The notes under the pieces are model-generated. The model ran no database searches. It was given only the letters and a program-made list of their open reading frames with translations, and was not told the DNA's origin. Source: Pseudomonadota bacterium (GTDB taxonomy: Bacteria; Pseudomonadota; Alphaproteobacteria; Sphingomonadales; Sphingomonadaceae). From it: a stretch of DNA of 8,061 nt. Position 1 is the first letter of the stretch, and every line of letters begins with the position of its first letter. The DNA is taken from assembly GCA_023432995.1 (NCBI GenBank), contig JAEZES010000016.1:1-8061 (forward strand), written 5' to 3'. A program made the translations under genes and the position numbers. Positions 5,229 to 8,061 of this stretch are shown in pieces.

Positions 5229-8006
5229 GTGCGGACCGTCGCCGAGCTCAGCGATCGGCTCCAGGCGCTGCACCGGCGCACCGAACAGACACCGCTGTTC
5301 AACCCGGTGTTCCAACTCTCGCTGGACCTGTCGCGCCGGCTCGAGTCGGGCGAGCTGACGCTGGCCGAGTGCGAGGGGTTGATCGCCGAGCTCGAATGCG
5401 ACGCGCTCAAGAGCCGCGCCGAGCGGCTGCGGCGGCTGGTCGCGCCGGTCGGCCCCGCAGCCAACGGCCTGGCGCTCGATTCAGCGCTCGCGGCGCCCGA
5501 CTTCGCCGCGTTCCGCGCACGCTGGGAGCACCCGCAACTGCACGCGGTGTTCACCGGCCATCCAACCTTCCTGCTGACGCCCGCCCAGTCGGCCGCCGTG
5601 GCCGCGGCGGCGAGTTCGGCCGAGGCCATCGATGCCGCGGTATGCGTGGTGCCGGGCAAGCGGGATGCGATCACGCTCGCCGGCGAGCACGCGCAGGCGA
5701 TGCGCGCGATCGCCCGGGCGCAGGACGCGCGCGACACGATCGTGGCGCGCGTACTGCGCCACGCGCGGCGCGAGTGGCCCGAGCAGTGGACCGAGCTGGC
5801 CCCGTTGCCTTTTCGCTTCGCCACCTGGGTCGGCTACGACATGGACGGGCGTACCGACATCGGCTGGGTGCAGTCGGTCCGCTTTCGCCTGGCCGAGAAG
5901 GCCGAGCGGCTGGCGCGCTACGTCGCGTCGCTCGAGGCGATCGACGCCGCGCATCCGCTGCTCGACAGCCTGCGCCCGGCGGCCGGCTATGCCGCGACGC
6001 GGGCCGAGGATTTCGCCGCCGAACTGTCCGACCCGGGGGCGCTGTCGGAGGCGGCCAACCGGCTGACGGCCGACGATCCGCACAAGCTGCTGTCGCTGGC
6101 GCCGACGATCGGGGCGCTCGAGCGCGAGGCGGCGGAGGCCGGAGGTGAACGCGCGATCGCGCTGAAGACGCTGGCCGCGGCGATGCGCGCCGACGGGCTC
6201 GGGATGGGCTGGATCCATTTCCGGGTGAACGCCAAGCAGCTGCACAATGCGATCCGGCGCCGGCTGGACCCCGAGGGCGAGCTGGACCTCGGCAGCAAGG
6301 GCGCGGTCGTGCACTTGCGCCGGGCCATCGCGCGGGTGAAGCCGCTGCGCTCGAACTTCGCCGCACTGGCGATCGAGGCTTCGACGGCGACCCGCCAGTT
6401 CCTGGCGATGGCGCAGATCCTCCACCACGTCGACGCCGATGCGCCGATCCGCATGCTGGTGGCCGAGTGCGAGGAACCGGCGACGGTGCTCGCCGCCCTC
6501 TATTTCGCGCGGCTGTTCGGGATCGAGGACAAGGTCGACGTCTCGCCGCTGTTCGAGACCGAAAGCGCGCTCGAGCACGGCGGGCGGTTCCTCGACGCAC
6601 TGCTCGCCGAGGAGGAGTACCGCGCGTACGCCCGGCGGCGCGGGCGGGCCTCGGTGCAGACGGGCTTTTCCGATGCCGGCCGGTTCGTCGGGCAGATCCC
6701 GGCGAGCCTCGCGATCGAGCGCCTGCAGGGGCGGCTGGCCGAGGCGATGGTGGCCAATGGGCTGACCGACGTCGCCGCGCTGGTGTTCAACACCCACGGC
6801 GAGAGCATGGGCCGCGGGGCGCATCCGGACTCGTTCGCCGACCGACTCGGCTGGCCGCTGAGCCCGTGGGCGCGGCGCCGGTTCGTGCGCGCGGGGATAC
6901 GGCTCGAGCCGGAGGTCAGCTTCCAGGGCGGCGACGGCTACCTGTTCTTCGCCACGCCCGAGCTGGCGCTGGCGACGCTGACCCGGATCGCCGAGCTGCG
7001 CCCGGCCGAGACCGATCCCGATGCAGCGCCCGACGCGTTCTACCGGCGGACCGACCTCAGCCTCGATTTCTACCGCGCGATCAAGGACCACCAGCGCGCC
7101 CACCTCGAGAGCCGCACATACGCCCGCGCGGTCAACGCGTTCGGGCTCGGCCTGCTCAATCCGACCGGGAGCCGCGTCTCGCGCCGCCAGTCGGACCTCT
7201 CGGCCGACCGCGAGACCAGCTTGCGGCAGATCCGCGCGATCCCGCACAACGCGATCCTGCAGCAGCTTGGCTACCCGGTGAACGTGATCGCCGGGGCCGG
7301 CAGCGCCGCCGAAGGCGTGTACGAGGAGCTCGGGCAGCTGCTCGGCGAAAGCGAGCGCGGACGCCAGCTGATGCGGCTGATCCGGGCGGCCGACGCGCTC
7401 GGCAGCATCAAGACCGTGGCCGCTTTCGGCGAGCTGTTCAATTCCGCTTACTGGGCCAGCCGCCCCTACCGGGGAACCGAAAGCCACTTGTCGGAGCCAT
7501 GCGAGGCGCTCGCCGAATATCTGATCAAGGACGACCGCACCGGCGTGTTCCGCCGGCTCGCCTCGCGCCTCAGGGTCGACGCGCTCAAGCTCCATCGGCT
7601 CTACCGCTACGTGCCCGACGAGCATCCGCGCGAGGACCGCGAAACGGTGCGCCGGGCGATCGGCGTATGCCAGGCGCTGCGACTGGCGCTGTTCCAGTTC
7701 ATGTTCCTGCGCGCGGTCTCGATCCCCGCGTTCAGCCGCGCCAACGACGTGAGCCGCGACGACGTGCTGGAGATGGTCTTCACGCTGCGCATCGACGAGG
7801 CGTTGGCGCAGCTGCGCCGGGCGTTCCCGACCAGCTTCCCCAAGATCGGCGACTTCGCGCTGGCCGAGCCGACCGACTACCCGGACGACGGCGACGAGGG
7901 CTACGAGGCGATCCGGCGGCAGTACATCGACCCGATCGGCGAGGCCTACGCGCTGACTCTGAGGATCGGCTCGGCGATCGCCAACCAGTTCGGCGCGCAC
8001 GGCTGA
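5229..8006 (+). CDS. Divergent phosphoenolpyruvate carboxylase family protein
   Basis: The 925-residue soluble protein belongs to the PEPC family (E. coli Ppc is 883), which carboxylates phosphoenolpyruvate to oxaloacetate. PEPC landmarks occur in order: TGHPTF (109-114) for TAHPTE, WVGYDMDGR (200-208) for the SWMGGDRDGN block, SPLFET (439-444), GFSDAGRFVG (479-488) for GYSDSAKDAG, FNTHGESMGRG (520-530) for FHGRGGSIGRGG, GSRVSRR (647-653) and IRAIPHN (668-674). Likely metal ligands E443 and D482 and active-site H111, R529, R649 and R669 are kept. Positions equivalent to E. coli K546, H579 and R581 read R485, N521 and H523, and R396 seems replaced by E383. About 50 residues before PLFET and the usual C-terminal tail are missing. 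It is therefore clearly a homologue of uncertain activity, and the symbol ppc is withheld. The start is GTG, 6 bases after the eda stop, in the same frame as eda and without a clear ribosome binding site, so it is probably co-transcribed and coupled. No signal peptide or membrane segment is seen. Confidence 0.85.
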   Translation: MRTVAELSDRLQALHRRTEQTPLFNPVFQLSLDLSRRLESGELTLAECEGLIAELECDALKSRAERLRRLVAPVGPAANGLALDSALAAPDFAAFRARWEHPQLHAVFTGHPTFLLTPAQSAAVAAAASSAEAIDAAVCVVPGKRDAITLAGEHAQAMRAIARAQDARDTIVARVLRHARREWPEQWTELAPLPFRFATWVGYDMDGRTDIGWVQSVRFRLAEKAERLARYVASLEAIDAAHPLLDSLRPAAGYAATRAEDFAAELSDPGALSEAANRLTADDPHKLLSLAPTIGALEREAAEAGGERAIALKTLAAAMRADGLGMGWIHFRVNAKQLHNAIRRRLDPEGELDLGSKGAVVHLRRAIARVKPLRSNFAALAIEASTATRQFLAMAQILHHVDADAPIRMLVAECEEPATVLAALYFARLFGIEDKVDVSPLFETESALEHGGRFLDALLAEEEYRAYARRRGRASVQTGFSDAGRFVGQIPASLAIERLQGRLAEAMVANGLTDVAALVFNTHGESMGRGAHPDSFADRLGWPLSPWARRRFVRAGIRLEPEVSFQGGDGYLFFATPELALATLTRIAELRPAETDPDAAPDAFYRRTDLSLDFYRAIKDHQRAHLESRTYARAVNAFGLGLLNPTGSRVSRRQSDLSADRETSLRQIRAIPHNAILQQLGYPVNVIAGAGSAAEGVYEELGQLLGESERGRQLMRLIRAADALGSIKTVAAFGELFNSAYWASRPYRGTESHLSEPCEALAEYLIKDDRTGVFRRLASRLRVDALKLHRLYRYVPDEHPREDRETVRRAIGVCQALRLALFQFMFLRAVSIPAFSRANDVSRDDVLEMVFTLRIDEALAQLRRAFPTSFPKIGDFALAEPTDYPDDGDEGYEAIRRQYIDPIGEAYALTLRIGSAIANQFGAHG

Positions 8007-8061
8007 GCCCGCGCCGACGAGCGAAGACGTTAACCCCGGCAGGTCGCGCGTCCCCCAGCGG

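Noticed and set aside
5481..8000. An 839-codon open frame on the minus strand opposite the PEPC-like gene
   Set aside because: Same composition artefact: no domain, Arg/Gln/Val-rich, fully antisense to a gene with conserved motifs.
8007..8061. Search for a terminator after the PEPC-like gene
   Set aside because: No stem followed by a T-run is visible in the 55 remaining bases; transcription may continue beyond the window.

Overview
The window is a compact, all-plus-strand, high-GC stretch of bacterial chromosome carrying an Entner-Doudoroff (ED) operon followed by a divergent phosphoenolpyruvate carboxylase (PEPC) homologue. Zwf, Edd and Glk read as close relatives of the Zymomonas mobilis proteins (recalled from memory, not searched). 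With the composition and gene order this points to an alphaproteobacterium, most likely a sphingomonad (Sphingomonadales). No database search was possible, so this placement is an inference.

Layout: bases 1-104 are a short leader with an imperfect hairpin (3-42). Then come zwf (105-1541, glucose-6-phosphate dehydrogenase), a 243-base gene-free gap (1542-1784) almost filled by a long imperfect inverted-repeat element (1549-1766), edd (1785-3596, 6-phosphogluconate dehydratase), glk (3631-4614, glucokinase), eda (4611-5222, KDPG aldolase) and a 925-residue PEPC-family gene (5229-8006). The last 55 bases (8007-8061) hold no recognisable feature. Spacing is tight from edd onward: edd and glk are bridged by a 13-codon mini-ORF overlapping both, glk and eda overlap by ATGA, and the PEPC-like gene starts 6 bases after the eda stop.

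Together Glk, Zwf, Edd and Eda take glucose to pyruvate plus glyceraldehyde-3-phosphate. The exception is the 6-phosphogluconolactonase step: pgl lies between zwf and edd in Caulobacter but is absent here, and the repeat element sits in that place. The last gene would, by family, feed oxaloacetate into the TCA cycle. However, it lacks several residues regarded as essential in E. coli PEPC, so its activity is open. This gene is the most interesting item in the window. The repeat element, the in-frame eda/TAG/PEPC junction and the edd-glk mini-ORF are secondary points.
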